Positions 19,796 to 30,224 of a stretch of 34,870 bases of DNA are shown here, piece by piece. Under the pieces are notes generated by a model. It did not search any database. It saw nothing but the letters and a program-made list of their open reading frames with translations, and was not told the origin of the DNA. The first letter of the stretch is position 1, and each line of letters opens with the position of its first letter. Source of the stretch: an uncultured Chlorobiaceae bacterium (GTDB lineage: Bacteria > Bacteroidota > Chlorobiia > Chlorobiales > Chlorobiaceae). Location of the stretch: positions 1 to 34,870 of the forward strand of contig CAIPKT010000149.1 of the NCBI GenBank assembly GCA_903865705.1, in the 5' to 3' direction. A program made the translations under genes and the position numbers.

Positions 19796-22579
19796 TTATT
19801 CTACTCGAAAGACCTTCATAACCTCGTCGCCAAGGTGGTTGATGACTTTTACTGCAATTCGACCGGTTTCCGGCTTATCGAACGGGCGGGAGATGTTGCT
19901 GTGGAGCGTTGCCCAGGCCTCTTCATTGATTTCAGCCTTGAGGGTGGTTTTGAGCGATTTGTAGGGGTCGTTGGCGCCAAGGAAATAGGCGTGCCGGACA
20001 AAGAATGATTCCATGTTGTAGTCGGTGTCGATGAACCAGCAGGCTATACCTTCGGCTCCATCACTGCGCACTTCGCCGGTGTTGGGGTGAAAAACGTCAA
20101 CGCCGTTGACTTGTACCTGTATCTGGCCATTATCTGATGGGATGATGTCGATATCTGGCTCACCAAAGATGACAAAGAGGTTACCTTTGCCGGTGTTTTT
20201 GAGGTCGTCGGCCATGTGCAGATCGGCGTTCATCCGTGCCTTCAGCACCGGGATACGACCCAGTTTGTTGAAGTCCGCGGAGTGGGCATCGTAGTTGAAG
20301 GCGCAGGTGATCAGCACGTCAAAGTCGGCATCACCCGCTTCACGGGCAGCGGCAACAAGGTCAGGACGTGAAACCGTGCCGAATTCGGGTCCGATGAAGA
20401 TAGCCGCCCTTCGTTCAACCCCTTCATGTGCTTCGATATACTTTCCTTCAGCACAAATAAGCTCTCCCGGCCAGGGAGTGAGGGAGGTAAAAGTGACTTT
20501 GTCATCCTTGTGCGCTTGCTGTACTCCGGCATTTTTGAGGTTTTCGAGAATCATCTGAACAAAACTGCGCTCTTCGCCATAGGCGTTGCCGGAATTGCCC
20601 AGCGTGTCGAGCAGTTCATCGTTTTCACCTACACCAAGCACCCGATGAGGGGAGATGCTTTCAACCGTAAAGGGGCCAGCGACACGGACTTTCTTTTTAT
20701 CGACGTAGGGCTTGTCGTAGAGATATTCAGAATCGGCTTTTGCCGCAATGGAGGCATCAATCTCCTGCTGCCGAGCTATGCGCTCTGCCCACCATGCGGC
20801 ATGAAGTGTTGTTGCTTCTTCCGACCATTGCTTGCCAGCTTCACGAGGGATTTCCCACTCCTGCCAGGTCTTGCCAAGCGCCTTGTTAAGCTTTTCACGA
20901 AGCGGTTCAAGGGTCAATTGATACTTGTCCCAAATGACATCAATTTCAGCATTGTTGGCAATTGACTTCAGGGTGACATGCGGAACCCGCTCATAGACAA
21001 AACCATGACGGATATCGCCTCTTGTCGGCTGGGATGATGGCGCTGCATCAGTCAATGCCGCTTCCTTTAATTGACCTTCACGGCTGTCGGCAAGCAGATA
21101 GTAAGCGTAGCGAGCACCCATAATGCGAGCACGAGCCAAGGCAAGCGCCACACGTGAGGTGTCGATGGTGATCCAGCGGCGACCCCATTGTTCTGCGACA
21201 TAAGCAGTGGTGCCGGAGCCGCAGGTTGGGTCGAGCACCAGGTCACCGGGATCGGTGGCCATGAGGATGCAGCGCTCAACAATTTTTGTCGCTGTTTGGA
21301 CAATATAATTTTTATCGACAAGTCGTGTGTCGTTCCAAATGTTTGTGAGCTTACGTAACGGAAAATCATCAAGATATTGTTTGTAGGCCAAACTTGCGCC
21401 ATATGGAAAAAGTCGCTTGTTTGCCAATAAGCTAAGAAGTTTTTCTTTCCTCGCAGTTATCCAACATTTACCTTTCGGCGGATTGTATACTTTTCCCTGC
21501 CATTCAACAGGGAATACCGATTTTTCGTCGAAAGAGGGGGCCTGTATTGGTACCGGATTGAATAATTTGCTTTTAGTTGGTATAGATGAAGGATTCTCTT
21601 TTTCTTCTTTTGTTGTCCCTCTGTTTGAGCCGTCCTCAAGTTCGAGTTGATCCCATCTTGTGAGAGTGCCGTCATCCTCTTTGTATAACTGCCTATATTT
21701 AGCAGATGAGATGTTCCGAGAATACCAAAGTATGTAGTCATACATATTTTCAAGATTCTTAGCCCCAAGAGTCATTGCCTTTTTTCTGAACGGTATAAGG
21801 CAGACAAAGCTTTGATCCCCAAACACCTCATCCATCAACGCCCTGACCCGATGCACGTTCTCATCCCCAATCTGCACAAAAATCGAACCTGACTCAGTCA
21901 ATAAATCCCGTGCCACCGTGAGCCGGTCGCGCAAGTAGGTGAGATAAGAGTGAATGCCATCACGCCAGGTATCACGAAACGCTTTGACCTGCTCAGGCTC
22001 GCGGGTGATATGGTCAGTGTTGCCATCCTTGACATCGCGGCTGGTAGTTGACCACTGGAAGTTGGAGTTGAATTTGATACCATAAGGCGGATCAAAATAG
22101 ATGCACTGCACTGCTCCTCGCAGCCCTTCACGCTCGGCAAGACTCGCCATGACCTGAAGGCTGTCGCCAAGGATCATGCGGTTAGCCCAGTGGGCATCGT
22201 GCTGGTAGAACTCCGTTTTGGCATTGTCATCAGGGAGACCGTTGAAATCAGCAAAAAGGTCGCACTGGGTATCGGCAGCCTTTGCATCGGCTTTGCTTCG
22301 GCGGAGCAGGTCGTCGATGAGCACTTTCGGGTGAACTTTTTCTTGGATATAGAGCGGTGGAGCCTGAACAACAAGGTCACTCCAGTCCTGCTCGTCTTTG
22401 CCGCGCCAGACAAGCTGAGGGTCGAGGTCACGGTTGCGACGGTCATAAGCAACACGAACAGGGCTCTGTTCATTTTTTTCCATGACCGACTGATGTTCGG
22501 CAGTTGGAATGTTTTTGCGTGTTGCCTCGTCGTGGCGGATGGTTTCGACTTCCAAATATGATGTTGGTTTTTTTGCCAT
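19796..22579 (-). CDS. Type III-like restriction-modification system methyltransferase (Mod), beta-class
   Basis: Motif IV DPPYGI precedes motif I DPTCGSGTT (beta order); long C-terminal part; start chosen at MAKKPTSYLEVETIRHDEATRKNIPTAE. Confidence 0.9.
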   Translation of the reverse strand: MAKKPTSYLEVETIRHDEATRKNIPTAEHQSVMEKNEQSPVRVAYDRRNRDLDPQLVWRGKDEQDWSDLVVQAPPLYIQEKVHPKVLIDDLLRRSKADAKAADTQCDLFADFNGLPDDNAKTEFYQHDAHWANRMILGDSLQVMASLAEREGLRGAVQCIYFDPPYGIKFNSNFQWSTTSRDVKDGNTDHITREPEQVKAFRDTWRDGIHSYLTYLRDRLTVARDLLTESGSIFVQIGDENVHRVRALMDEVFGDQSFVCLIPFRKKAMTLGAKNLENMYDYILWYSRNISSAKYRQLYKEDDGTLTRWDQLELEDGSNRGTTKEEKENPSSIPTKSKLFNPVPIQAPSFDEKSVFPVEWQGKVYNPPKGKCWITARKEKLLSLLANKRLFPYGASLAYKQYLDDFPLRKLTNIWNDTRLVDKNYIVQTATKIVERCILMATDPGDLVLDPTCGSGTTAYVAEQWGRRWITIDTSRVALALARARIMGARYAYYLLADSREGQLKEAALTDAAPSSQPTRGDIRHGFVYERVPHVTLKSIANNAEIDVIWDKYQLTLEPLREKLNKALGKTWQEWEIPREAGKQWSEEATTLHAAWWAERIARQQEIDASIAAKADSEYLYDKPYVDKKKVRVAGPFTVESISPHRVLGVGENDELLDTLGNSGNAYGEERSFVQMILENLKNAGVQQAHKDDKVTFTSLTPWPGELICAEGKYIEAHEGVERRAAIFIGPEFGTVSRPDLVAAAREAGDADFDVLITCAFNYDAHSADFNKLGRIPVLKARMNADLHMADDLKNTGKGNLFVIFGEPDIDIIPSDNGQIQVQVNGVDVFHPNTGEVRSDGAEGIACWFIDTDYNMESFFVRHAYFLGANDPYKSLKTTLKAEINEEAWATLHSNISRPFDKPETGRIAVKVINHLGDEVMKVFRVE

Positions 22580-22637
22580 GGTTCTCTTCTTCTGGTCTGG
22601 TTTTCCTGTTTGTGTTCGCCACTGCAAGCTTTAGATT

Positions 22638-25600
22638 CTATGATGCCTCTGCTGCGACAGGTGGTGAACAGTGATCAATCATTGTGTTGAATGATTCGGC
22701 AACTTTTGTTTCGAAGTCTGGTTCAAACGAGTATATCTCGGTGAATTCTGCAAATGCCCATCGGCCATAGGTGCCGAGATTGTTCACTCCTGGAATCCAG
22801 TAGGTATCCATGGTGGATTTTTTCTCTTTGGCATCTTCCCGGCGGTATCCTTTGATTTCTACAACAAGATGCAGAAGGTCGTTTTCGCCGTGGCCGTCAT
22901 CGACGAGTACAATAAAGTCGGGGCGGTAGCGGCGCATTTCGGAGCCATATCGGTAAGGGACTTCAAAACCAAGACTGTGGTTTTTGACATAAGCCCGAAC
23001 TTTGGGGTGTGATTCGGCTATACGGCAGAATTCTGCTTCCCAGTCACTATCGAGAATGACCCAGTTGATATGGCATCGACGGTCATCGGTTTTCCAACGG
23101 TCAAGTTTGGATGTATTGAAGTTTACATGAATGGTTGAGCCGGTTGGATTATAGGGCTCGAGCACGGCTTTGATGGGTCGTTTGCCTATTTGAGCAAGGG
23201 TTATGGCCGTTGTTATCCGGTTGCAGGCCATGTCTGCAAGCTCTTGATACATAAGTTGTGCCGGCCAGGTGCCGCCTTTGCAGACAAGGCAGGTATCAAG
23301 CCATTGTTTGGTAATCCGTTTGAGTTGACCGAAAAGGTGCAGTTTTGGCGCTTCTTCAGGGTCTCTCCATTTTGTGTAGAGCAGGCGCTGGGTCAGATGA
23401 AAAAGCAGCGTGGAGCGCCGCATATCGCCGAGATGCTCAAGATTGAGGTTGACGGATTCGCCAATAATTCCGGAGTTTCTTGTGATTGACGGGCCGACAA
23501 GTTCCGGGGTGAGTTCAAGAATCGAGTCTTGTGTGAATTCAGCGGTGAGCTGTTCTTCAGGCAGTTCTACCCGGTAGCCGGCAACATTTGGAAATATGAT
23601 TTCAAGGTTGTCACGATCAGGACAAACGGCTTTGACGTTGATGGTGTTGCGGGGTGGTTGTGGTGGAGCAATCACCGGTTTTGCAGTAAAGTCGAATGGT
23701 ATGCCGAGTACGTCGGCATATTCAACGTTGAAGAGGCCTGTCACTTCGTTAAGCTCATAAGATTGACGACGAAGGGCGCGACCGATGACCTGTTCGCAAA
23801 GCAACTGAGTGCCAAATGCACGAACACCAAGCACGTGAGTAACGGTGTTGGCGTCCCAACCTTCGGTCAGCATGGATACGGAGACGACACATCGGATTGA
23901 TTGACCCAGCCGTCCCTCTTTTCCGACGGTATTCATGACTTCGCGAAGAAGCTCTTGATCGGAGATACTTTCTGCCTTTTGTCGGTCTCTGGTTCTTTCA
24001 ATGATGTCGCGGCGGAACCTTTCGATTTCGTCTCCAGCCATCTCACGAAAGTTTTTATCGAGAGCATCGCCGGATTCAAGCTGTTCGCTATCAATCAGCA
24101 GGGTTCTTGGTTGAGGAATCGGATCACCGTGTTCATTGAAATTTCTGAAGAGTTCAAGCCGACCGTTCATCAATTGTGTAGAGCCGTCTTCCTGCTCACG
24201 GTAAAAGCCTGAGATGTAGTCGTAGACAAGCTTTGAGGTTGAGGTGTTGTTGCAGACAACGATGAAACAGGGTGGCACTCTTAACCCATCTGATTCCCAC
24301 AGGTCAAAGGTTTTTTTGTAGTGGCCATAAAGCGCCTCAAGTGCCGTCTGCAATTCAACAGGTAAACTAAGCGGGTCGAGCGTTTTTGACTTGCCTCGCC
24401 CTTTTTTGGGCATTCTTGTGCGAATATGCTCCCAGAGGTTTCTGAATTTGGGCATTTCACCACCAGGAATATTGTCGGCAACCGGTACTCGTGGCAGTTT
24501 CACAATGCCGCATTCTATTGCATCCATCAGTGAAAAGTCGCTCAAAGTCCAGGGAAAAAGTGTTCCTTCAACATACCCTGATCCACTCAGAAAAAACGGG
24601 GTGGCAGAGAGGTCCATCACCCTTGTGACTCCAAGCTTCCGATTGACGGTTTCCAAGCCAGATATCCAGACTCGTGCGGCTTCGTTATTCTCTTCGGCCT
24701 CTTTTTTGTCGTCGCCTTTGAGGTCTATATCTTCTTCAGGGGTTGGCTTTTCTCGATAACAGTGATGTGCTTCGTCATTGATGACCATGATGTTTTTTAT
24801 GCCCATCAGGTCAGGTATAACACGTTGCAGCATCTGCCCTTCAGTTTCAACGGTGTTGAGTTTTTCACCTCGACCTTGAAGCAGCGCCCTGCCGCCTTTT
24901 GATATGTCAATTCGTTCGCGCAGTTTGAAGGCGTGGTAGTTTGTGATAACGATTTTGGCTCGTTCGATATCACTGATCATATCATTTGGAACAAGTTCAC
25001 GACTTTGGTAGTAGCTATAGGGATCATTAGGCTGCAAGACGCGAAGCCGGTCGCGAATGGTTATGCCGGGGGTGACAATCAGGAAGCCTCGAGTGAATTT
25101 TTTGCTTTGTGGTCTTCGTGTCGCATTTACCACCTGCCAGGCAATAATCATGGCCATCACGGTGGTTTTGCCTGCGCCGGTGGCAAGTTTCAGTGCAAGT
25201 CGGGTTATTTCCGGGTTGGCATTGTTGTTGGCATCTTCGAGGTGGTCGAGAAATCGTTTACCTGCCTTCCCTGCCTGTGGAGCTACCTCTGTGAGCCAGA
25301 TTGCTGTTTCGACCGCTTCGATTTGGCAGAAAAAAGGTTTGATACTGTTGAACTTGTGGTGCCGCCAGTGTTGCAGAAGCCTGGCTGTTTCAGGGGTTAC
25401 CTGCCAGTTGTTTGGATTTGGAATGGATCTCCATTTGTCAACTTCTTGGCGAACAGCATTGATAAGGGAGGTCTGATCGTATTGCTGTTTTTCACTTGAC
25501 AACCCCTTTCCTTCATCAAAAACAATCTGCTGTTGCTCCGAGCTGCTCCGCCGCTTTTTTGGCTTTGGAATGGGTGTTATAAATTCAGCGCGACGTCGTG

Positions 25601-25721
25601 TTTCGATGACCTTTTGTGTTGGTTGGCCATCTTTATCAAGTTCCCAGTGTCGAACAGGATAATCGTAAGGGGAGTTGAGAATGGGATGGTCAAAAAAGGG
25701 ATTGCTCATATCAGATATCAC
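22638..25721 (-). CDS. Type III-like restriction endonuclease/DEAD-DEAH helicase subunit (Res)
   Basis: Walker A KLATGAGKTTVMAM, DEAH box VINDEAHHCYREK, motif VI-like CEQVIGRALRR, C-terminal PD-(D/E)XK-like RPDFIVLVDDGHGENDLLHLVVEIKGYR. Confidence 0.9.
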   Translation of the reverse strand: MISDMSNPFFDHPILNSPYDYPVRHWELDKDGQPTQKVIETRRRAEFITPIPKPKKRRSSSEQQQIVFDEGKGLSSEKQQYDQTSLINAVRQEVDKWRSIPNPNNWQVTPETARLLQHWRHHKFNSIKPFFCQIEAVETAIWLTEVAPQAGKAGKRFLDHLEDANNNANPEITRLALKLATGAGKTTVMAMIIAWQVVNATRRPQSKKFTRGFLIVTPGITIRDRLRVLQPNDPYSYYQSRELVPNDMISDIERAKIVITNYHAFKLRERIDISKGGRALLQGRGEKLNTVETEGQMLQRVIPDLMGIKNIMVINDEAHHCYREKPTPEEDIDLKGDDKKEAEENNEAARVWISGLETVNRKLGVTRVMDLSATPFFLSGSGYVEGTLFPWTLSDFSLMDAIECGIVKLPRVPVADNIPGGEMPKFRNLWEHIRTRMPKKGRGKSKTLDPLSLPVELQTALEALYGHYKKTFDLWESDGLRVPPCFIVVCNNTSTSKLVYDYISGFYREQEDGSTQLMNGRLELFRNFNEHGDPIPQPRTLLIDSEQLESGDALDKNFREMAGDEIERFRRDIIERTRDRQKAESISDQELLREVMNTVGKEGRLGQSIRCVVSVSMLTEGWDANTVTHVLGVRAFGTQLLCEQVIGRALRRQSYELNEVTGLFNVEYADVLGIPFDFTAKPVIAPPQPPRNTINVKAVCPDRDNLEIIFPNVAGYRVELPEEQLTAEFTQDSILELTPELVGPSITRNSGIIGESVNLNLEHLGDMRRSTLLFHLTQRLLYTKWRDPEEAPKLHLFGQLKRITKQWLDTCLVCKGGTWPAQLMYQELADMACNRITTAITLAQIGKRPIKAVLEPYNPTGSTIHVNFNTSKLDRWKTDDRRCHINWVILDSDWEAEFCRIAESHPKVRAYVKNHSLGFEVPYRYGSEMRRYRPDFIVLVDDGHGENDLLHLVVEIKGYRREDAKEKKSTMDTYWIPGVNNLGTYGRWAFAEFTEIYSFEPDFETKVAESFNTMIDHCSPPVAAEAS

Positions 25722-25914
25722 CTTTGGTCAGTGTATTGAAAAGAAAAATATGATTGGCTCAATTCTATCCATCAAAACTCATGCAATATTGCTTTATTTA
25801 TCATTTATTCACATCAAACAAAAGAAATAAGGTGGGTTACATGCAAATTTATTGCTGGTAATATGTTGAATAAATAGCAGATAGTGGGAAATATGATGCC
25901 CAGCAATTCACAAG

Positions 25915-26595
25915 TCACTCTACTTTATCAATACAATTGCTGCCCTGATAGCGGGCATTGTTGACCTGCGTTGATACCGGGTACATTTCCAGAATACCCT
26001 TATCAGCAGGAACCAGCATCTTCGGAAGTGTTCCGGGATCGGCTTCCAGCCATGCTTTCCAGTTCTTGGGTTCGAGAACGACAGGCATCCGGTCGTGGAT
26101 TGCTGCTATCTGCTCATTAGCTTGCGTGGTGATGATGGTGCAGGTTGTTATGGCGGGTTCTTCGGTATTCTTCGGTTTCCAGGTGTCCCACAGTCCGGCA
26201 AATGCCATGGGCAGGCCATCCGCCCGGCGGATATAATAGGGCTGCTTCTTTTTACCTTCGATGCGCTTCCACTCATAAAAGCCGCTTGCTGGAATCAGAC
26301 AGTGGTTCCGCCCCACCAGATGCTTGTAATAGGGTTTTGAGACTAACGATTCAGCCCGTGCGTTTATTGGTCTGATTTTGGGCAGTTCTTTCGCCCAATG
26401 GGGAATCAATCCCCATCGTGCTGCGCTGAGCGTATAGGGTCCATGGTTGGCCTGCAAGGTTAGAATATCCGTTTCAGGAGGAATGTTGTATTGATTCGAC
26501 AGGGATAAGCCTTGATACTCTTCAAACGGCAGCTCCAGTTGGCGAAGAAGATCAAGAAAGTATTTCAGTTCGTAAAACCCGAATCGTCCGCACAT
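25915..26595 (-). CDS. SRAP domain protein (YedK/HMCES family abasic-site protein)
   Basis: MCGRFGFYELKYFLDLL... with catalytic Cys2, PINARAESLVSKPYYK, CLIPASGFYEWKR, IHDRMPVVLEPKNWKAWL. Real start is 26595, not the 26886 ORF start. Confidence 0.93.
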   Translation of the reverse strand: MCGRFGFYELKYFLDLLRQLELPFEEYQGLSLSNQYNIPPETDILTLQANHGPYTLSAARWGLIPHWAKELPKIRPINARAESLVSKPYYKHLVGRNHCLIPASGFYEWKRIEGKKKQPYYIRRADGLPMAFAGLWDTWKPKNTEEPAITTCTIITTQANEQIAAIHDRMPVVLEPKNWKAWLEADPGTLPKMLVPADKGILEMYPVSTQVNNARYQGSNCIDKVE

Positions 26596-26719
26596 CGCTT
26601 CCCCTCGTTTTCCGTTATCAAATACCCCTACAACATCCTCTTTACCGGTAATATAGAACGGCGATGAAAGATATGGAATGGCCGATGTATATTCCTGTAA
26701 TGAAAACCTTGGAAAAACG

Positions 26720-27172
26720 ATGAGACTCACCAGATTGCATTCCGGCTCGGTGCTGGACTTTTTTACTCCGGACTTGACAACGTTGCTGGAGTTGCCGCTT
26801 GCGGGCACGGCTATTGCTGCCGGCTTTCCCTCGCCTGCTGAAGAGTATATCGAGATTGCCCTTGATCTGAACAAAGAGCTGATCAAGCACCCTGCCGCTA
26901 CCTTTTATGCGAGAGTCAAAGGCAATTCCATGGTTGATGCGGGCATTCAGGATGGCGACTTGCTGGTTATCGACAAGGCCCTTGAGGCCAAAGAGGGCTC
27001 TATTGCGGTCTGTTTTCTTGATGGTGAGTTTACCGTCAAGCGTCTTTCGGTGCGTGAAGAGGGCGTCTACCTGATGCCAGCCAATGCTGAGTTCAAGCCA
27101 ATCAAAATCACGGAAGAAAATGATTTTCTGGTGTGGGGCATTGTTGCGTATGTGATTCATAAACCACGATAA
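26720..27172 (+). CDS. umuD: UmuD-like S24 peptidase (translesion polymerase accessory)
   Basis: MRLTRLHSGSVLDFFTP...AAGFPSPAEEYIEIALDLNKELIKHPAATFYARVKGNSMVDAGIQDGDLLVIDKALEAKEGSIAVCFLDGEFTVKRL: AG cleavage-like site, GNSM serine and EFTVKRL lysine region. Confidence 0.9.
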   Translation: MRLTRLHSGSVLDFFTPDLTTLLELPLAGTAIAAGFPSPAEEYIEIALDLNKELIKHPAATFYARVKGNSMVDAGIQDGDLLVIDKALEAKEGSIAVCFLDGEFTVKRLSVREEGVYLMPANAEFKPIKITEENDFLVWGIVAYVIHKPR

Positions 27173-27179
27173 CGGAATT

Positions 27180-27362
27180 GTGCCGCAAGCAGCATGCAGC
27201 ACAACGCTTTCGCTCTTTGCGGATGAAGCGCCAGCTTCACCGGAACCCGACAAAAAGATCATGCAGGTCATGTGTGACGGAAATTTAAGCCCTGCCCAGC
27301 TGCTGCTCTTCCGTTCCCATACCTGCTATCTGCCAAGCCCCCCTTGCCTGCCAAGCGAATAA
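27180..27362 (+). pseudogene. Probable remnant of umuC (C-terminal fragment)
   Basis: Directly after umuD; LSLFADEAPASPEPDKKIMQV resembles the region near the C-terminus of UmuC/DinP-type proteins, then similarity stops. Confidence 0.55.
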
Positions 27363-27443
27363 GGCTCACTTATACACAAATAATACGTATACTCAGAAGA
27401 GTTGAGGTATGAAATAAATTTTCACCCACCTAAATTCCCTGCT

Positions 27444-27983
27444 ATGAAAAAGTTACTCCTTATTTGTGCTACAATAATCGCTCTTTCTGGTTGTGCTGGA
27501 TATAGCGTTAAGAACCCTGTAAGTGGAGAACATTATAGAGTGTATAGACCTCAACCTTACTTACTCTTGATACCTAATGAGAAAGGAACAGAAACTCCGG
27601 AACCTTCTGGTAAAAATTCTGCTACGGATGTAACTGTAAATGGTATTAAATATATAGGACGTATTTTTTACTTACCAGATTATTCTAAACCTTATGAGAT
27701 TAAATCGTGGGGTCTTCTTGGAAAAGCGAATTTTACGTTTGATATAACGGATGGCTGGCAACTTGTTAAGATATCTGATCAAGCTGACAATTCTGGGCTA
27801 GCCACTTCAATACCAGGACTTATATCAACCGTATTACCCGGATTAAATATGGGGAATAAATCATTACTTAAGCATCCTTTAACATCCGATAGTAAGAATG
27901 ATTGCCTTCTGTACAGAATTATTATTAATGAAAACAGTGGCCAGTCAAGTTTACAACAAGTGCCAATCATACCTCCTCAATAA
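27444..27983 (+). CDS. Hypothetical lipoprotein
   Basis: MKKLLLICATIIALSGCAGYSVKNP: signal peptide and lipobox LSGC; no family recognised. Confidence 0.65.
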   Translation: MKKLLLICATIIALSGCAGYSVKNPVSGEHYRVYRPQPYLLLIPNEKGTETPEPSGKNSATDVTVNGIKYIGRIFYLPDYSKPYEIKSWGLLGKANFTFDITDGWQLVKISDQADNSGLATSIPGLISTVLPGLNMGNKSLLKHPLTSDSKNDCLLYRIIINENSGQSSLQQVPIIPPQ

Positions 27984-28177
27984 TTGATTCTGCAACAAAA
28001 GCAAGCGAACTGCACAAAGAAAAAGATGCGTTGAAATTAGGGCACAAAGAGGCATGACAAGAAAAGTGAGGCAAAAGTAGAGGGACACCCTGCCAATTTA
28101 TTAAAAATTGATATTATTGAGGTGACGGTATAAAAAGTGCTGAGGTTTTAGTACAAAGAATTCATAAGCAAGTAATC

Positions 28178-29257
28178 TTATAGATTATCTTCTGATAAAG
28201 ATCTTCTTTTGAGTTTTACTCCATCGATGATTATCCAGTCTTCTTCAATAATCGGTTCACCCCCATTAGGGTCGATCTGAGCACTAATTTTTTTCATGTT
28301 TTCTATATAACTCTCCATTAAGTGCGCAGCGACGCTTAGGAGCTTGATTTTTGAGTCAGTGCGTCGAATAAACCCACTACCTTTATCATGGTCATCAATA
28401 CGTTTTAAGCTTAGCTCGCTTAGGCAGTATTCATTCTCCATTTTGGCATCGGAGTAGCCAAGTATGCGCGGTGGAAGGGTCGGGACTCCATCTTTCTCGT
28501 TATAAATATGATATGGATTAGCCAAGTCTTTGATTGTTGTGGTATTCCCGTAACGAGGCATACCAAAAGCATAACATACCAACGGTTTGATTAAATCATT
28601 TTTATAATTGAATTTATCATAAGCTTTCGCACTCGAAATTTCATCAAGCCAGCGTGCATATAATATTGCTGCCATGGCACCTCCGAGAGAGTGACCTGTT
28701 ATGTATATGGGTAGTTTTGGCATAACCGATACCATTTGCAGTACCTCATCATAGATGGATTCGACAGCTTGATAAAAACCTTTATGAAAAAGATCCTGCC
28801 TTCGGTTGGGATAATGAATCCTGCCTGCTTGAAGATTTGTCACCCAATCCTTGAGCATTGTAATGCCAGGAAAGAGGAAATAATGGAACTGTTTTTCAGT
28901 TCCACGTAAGGCAATGAATATTGCCTTTGGCGTAGAGGCAACGAGAGCTACAACCATCTCCCTCTCAATAAATTGAAATTTGAACGAACTTCCTTCCAAA
29001 TTGGAAATTTGATAGACCTGGCTTGCTTCGATGAACTGCACCGCTTGAACAATACTGCCATATCCCGAACATGGAACAATATTAAGGCGGTTGGCATCTC
29101 TTACTTCATATTCAGGAATATGATGGTAGGTTGCAAGCGATATAAGGGATGATAAATAAGCCTTTGGCCAAGAAAAAATACAAGATGACCAATCTGTTTC
29201 AGCTTGTTTATATACCTCACTCAGAATATCTGCAAGATTTTTCTTCGGCGTTATCAT
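28178..29257 (-). CDS. Lipase class 3 family (alpha/beta hydrolase)
   Basis: LPIYITGHSLGGAMAAILYARWL nucleophile elbow; VALVASTPKAIFIALRGTEK; CYAFGMPRYGN. Confidence 0.85.
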   Translation of the reverse strand: MITPKKNLADILSEVYKQAETDWSSCIFSWPKAYLSSLISLATYHHIPEYEVRDANRLNIVPCSGYGSIVQAVQFIEASQVYQISNLEGSSFKFQFIEREMVVALVASTPKAIFIALRGTEKQFHYFLFPGITMLKDWVTNLQAGRIHYPNRRQDLFHKGFYQAVESIYDEVLQMVSVMPKLPIYITGHSLGGAMAAILYARWLDEISSAKAYDKFNYKNDLIKPLVCYAFGMPRYGNTTTIKDLANPYHIYNEKDGVPTLPPRILGYSDAKMENEYCLSELSLKRIDDHDKGSGFIRRTDSKIKLLSVAAHLMESYIENMKKISAQIDPNGGEPIIEEDWIIIDGVKLKRRSLSEDNL

Positions 29258-29682
29258 GATAACACCTCCTTGAAAAAACCATATTCGACCAATCCCAGAA
29301 ATACTATAATAATACTATACGCATTCAATAAGAAAAACACTACCACTCCGAGATTAGTTCACTTTGTCTGATTATTGTTCCCTCCGTTCATGCCTGCAGT
29401 TCGCCGACCAAATTCATACTCTGCTAAACGGGAGCTGGAGTTGCTTCAAGTACATAGGTAATTGCATTACCCCCCGCCCGCTGCTCCCCCGCTCCTGAAC
29501 CCTGACAACAAACCACCCTGCTTCATCACCGGGCGCGCCTGCGCTTGCCCTTGCCCTGCAGCTGCATTGCCTTTCCGCAGCATAAAGAGGTCAGGTTATC
29601 AACTTGGACTCAGCCTTTTTTTATCTACCGGTTGGGGTCTACTTTATTACGATGTTCGGCCAGCAAGACAAACAAAAGAAGA

Positions 29683-30150
29683 ATGCAAATGCTTGATGCG
29701 TGGCACCTGTGGGTCATCGCGGGTTTAGTGCTCTGGATTGTAGAAATTTTCACGTCCGGCTTCGTTGTCGGCCTTTTTGCTACTGCTTGCTTGGCTGTGG
29801 CTCCTTTTGCAGGTGCAAACGTTTCGTTCAAGATGCAGTTGCTGGTATTTGGTGTTGCAACGGTTATCATGACGTTGGGAGTCAGACCGCTGGTACTCAA
29901 GCATTTTTATGGCCAAGATCCGAAAATCAGGACGAACGTTGATGCACTTATCGGAAAGTCCGGCTTTGTTACCGAAACTATTGACCATCAGCGTGGGAGC
30001 GAAAGAGTAAAGATTGATGGAGAAATATGGCGTGCCATCACGCAAAACGAATCACCGGTTGAGATTGGCCGAAAGGTAACTGTGCGGGAAGTCGAGGGGA
30101 ACAAACTCGTAGTCGAAACAATAACCGAAAAGGAAGGGAACGCATCATGA
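29683..30150 (+). CDS. NfeD-like membrane protein
   Basis: MQMLDAWHLWVIAGLVLWIVEIFTSGFVVGLFATACLAV... C-terminal OB-like GKSGFVTETIDHQRGSERVKIDGEIWRA. Confidence 0.85.
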   Translation: MQMLDAWHLWVIAGLVLWIVEIFTSGFVVGLFATACLAVAPFAGANVSFKMQLLVFGVATVIMTLGVRPLVLKHFYGQDPKIRTNVDALIGKSGFVTETIDHQRGSERVKIDGEIWRAITQNESPVEIGRKVTVREVEGNKLVVETITEKEGNAS

Positions 30151-30224
30151 GTATTCTATTGGTCTTTGTAGTGTTGATTGCCCTGATTATTACATTTGTG
30201 GTTAAAGGAGTTTCTGTAGTCGGT
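30147..30224 (+). pseudogene. 5' remnant of SPFH/band-7 (QmcA/stomatin-like) gene
   Basis: ATGA overlap with nfeD; MSILLVFVVLIALIITFVVKGVSVV is a typical SPFH N-terminal anchor, after which the reading frame has no SPFH similarity. Confidence 0.5.

Noticed and set aside
19490-20965. Plus-strand ORFs opposite the helicase and Mod genes
   Set aside because: No domain similarity; antisense shadows of long conserved coding sequences.
22566-22572. A7 homopolymer at Mod codons 2-4 as a phase-variation tract
   Set aside because: Seven bases is too short to claim phase variation; the frame is intact and no other repeat tract is seen.
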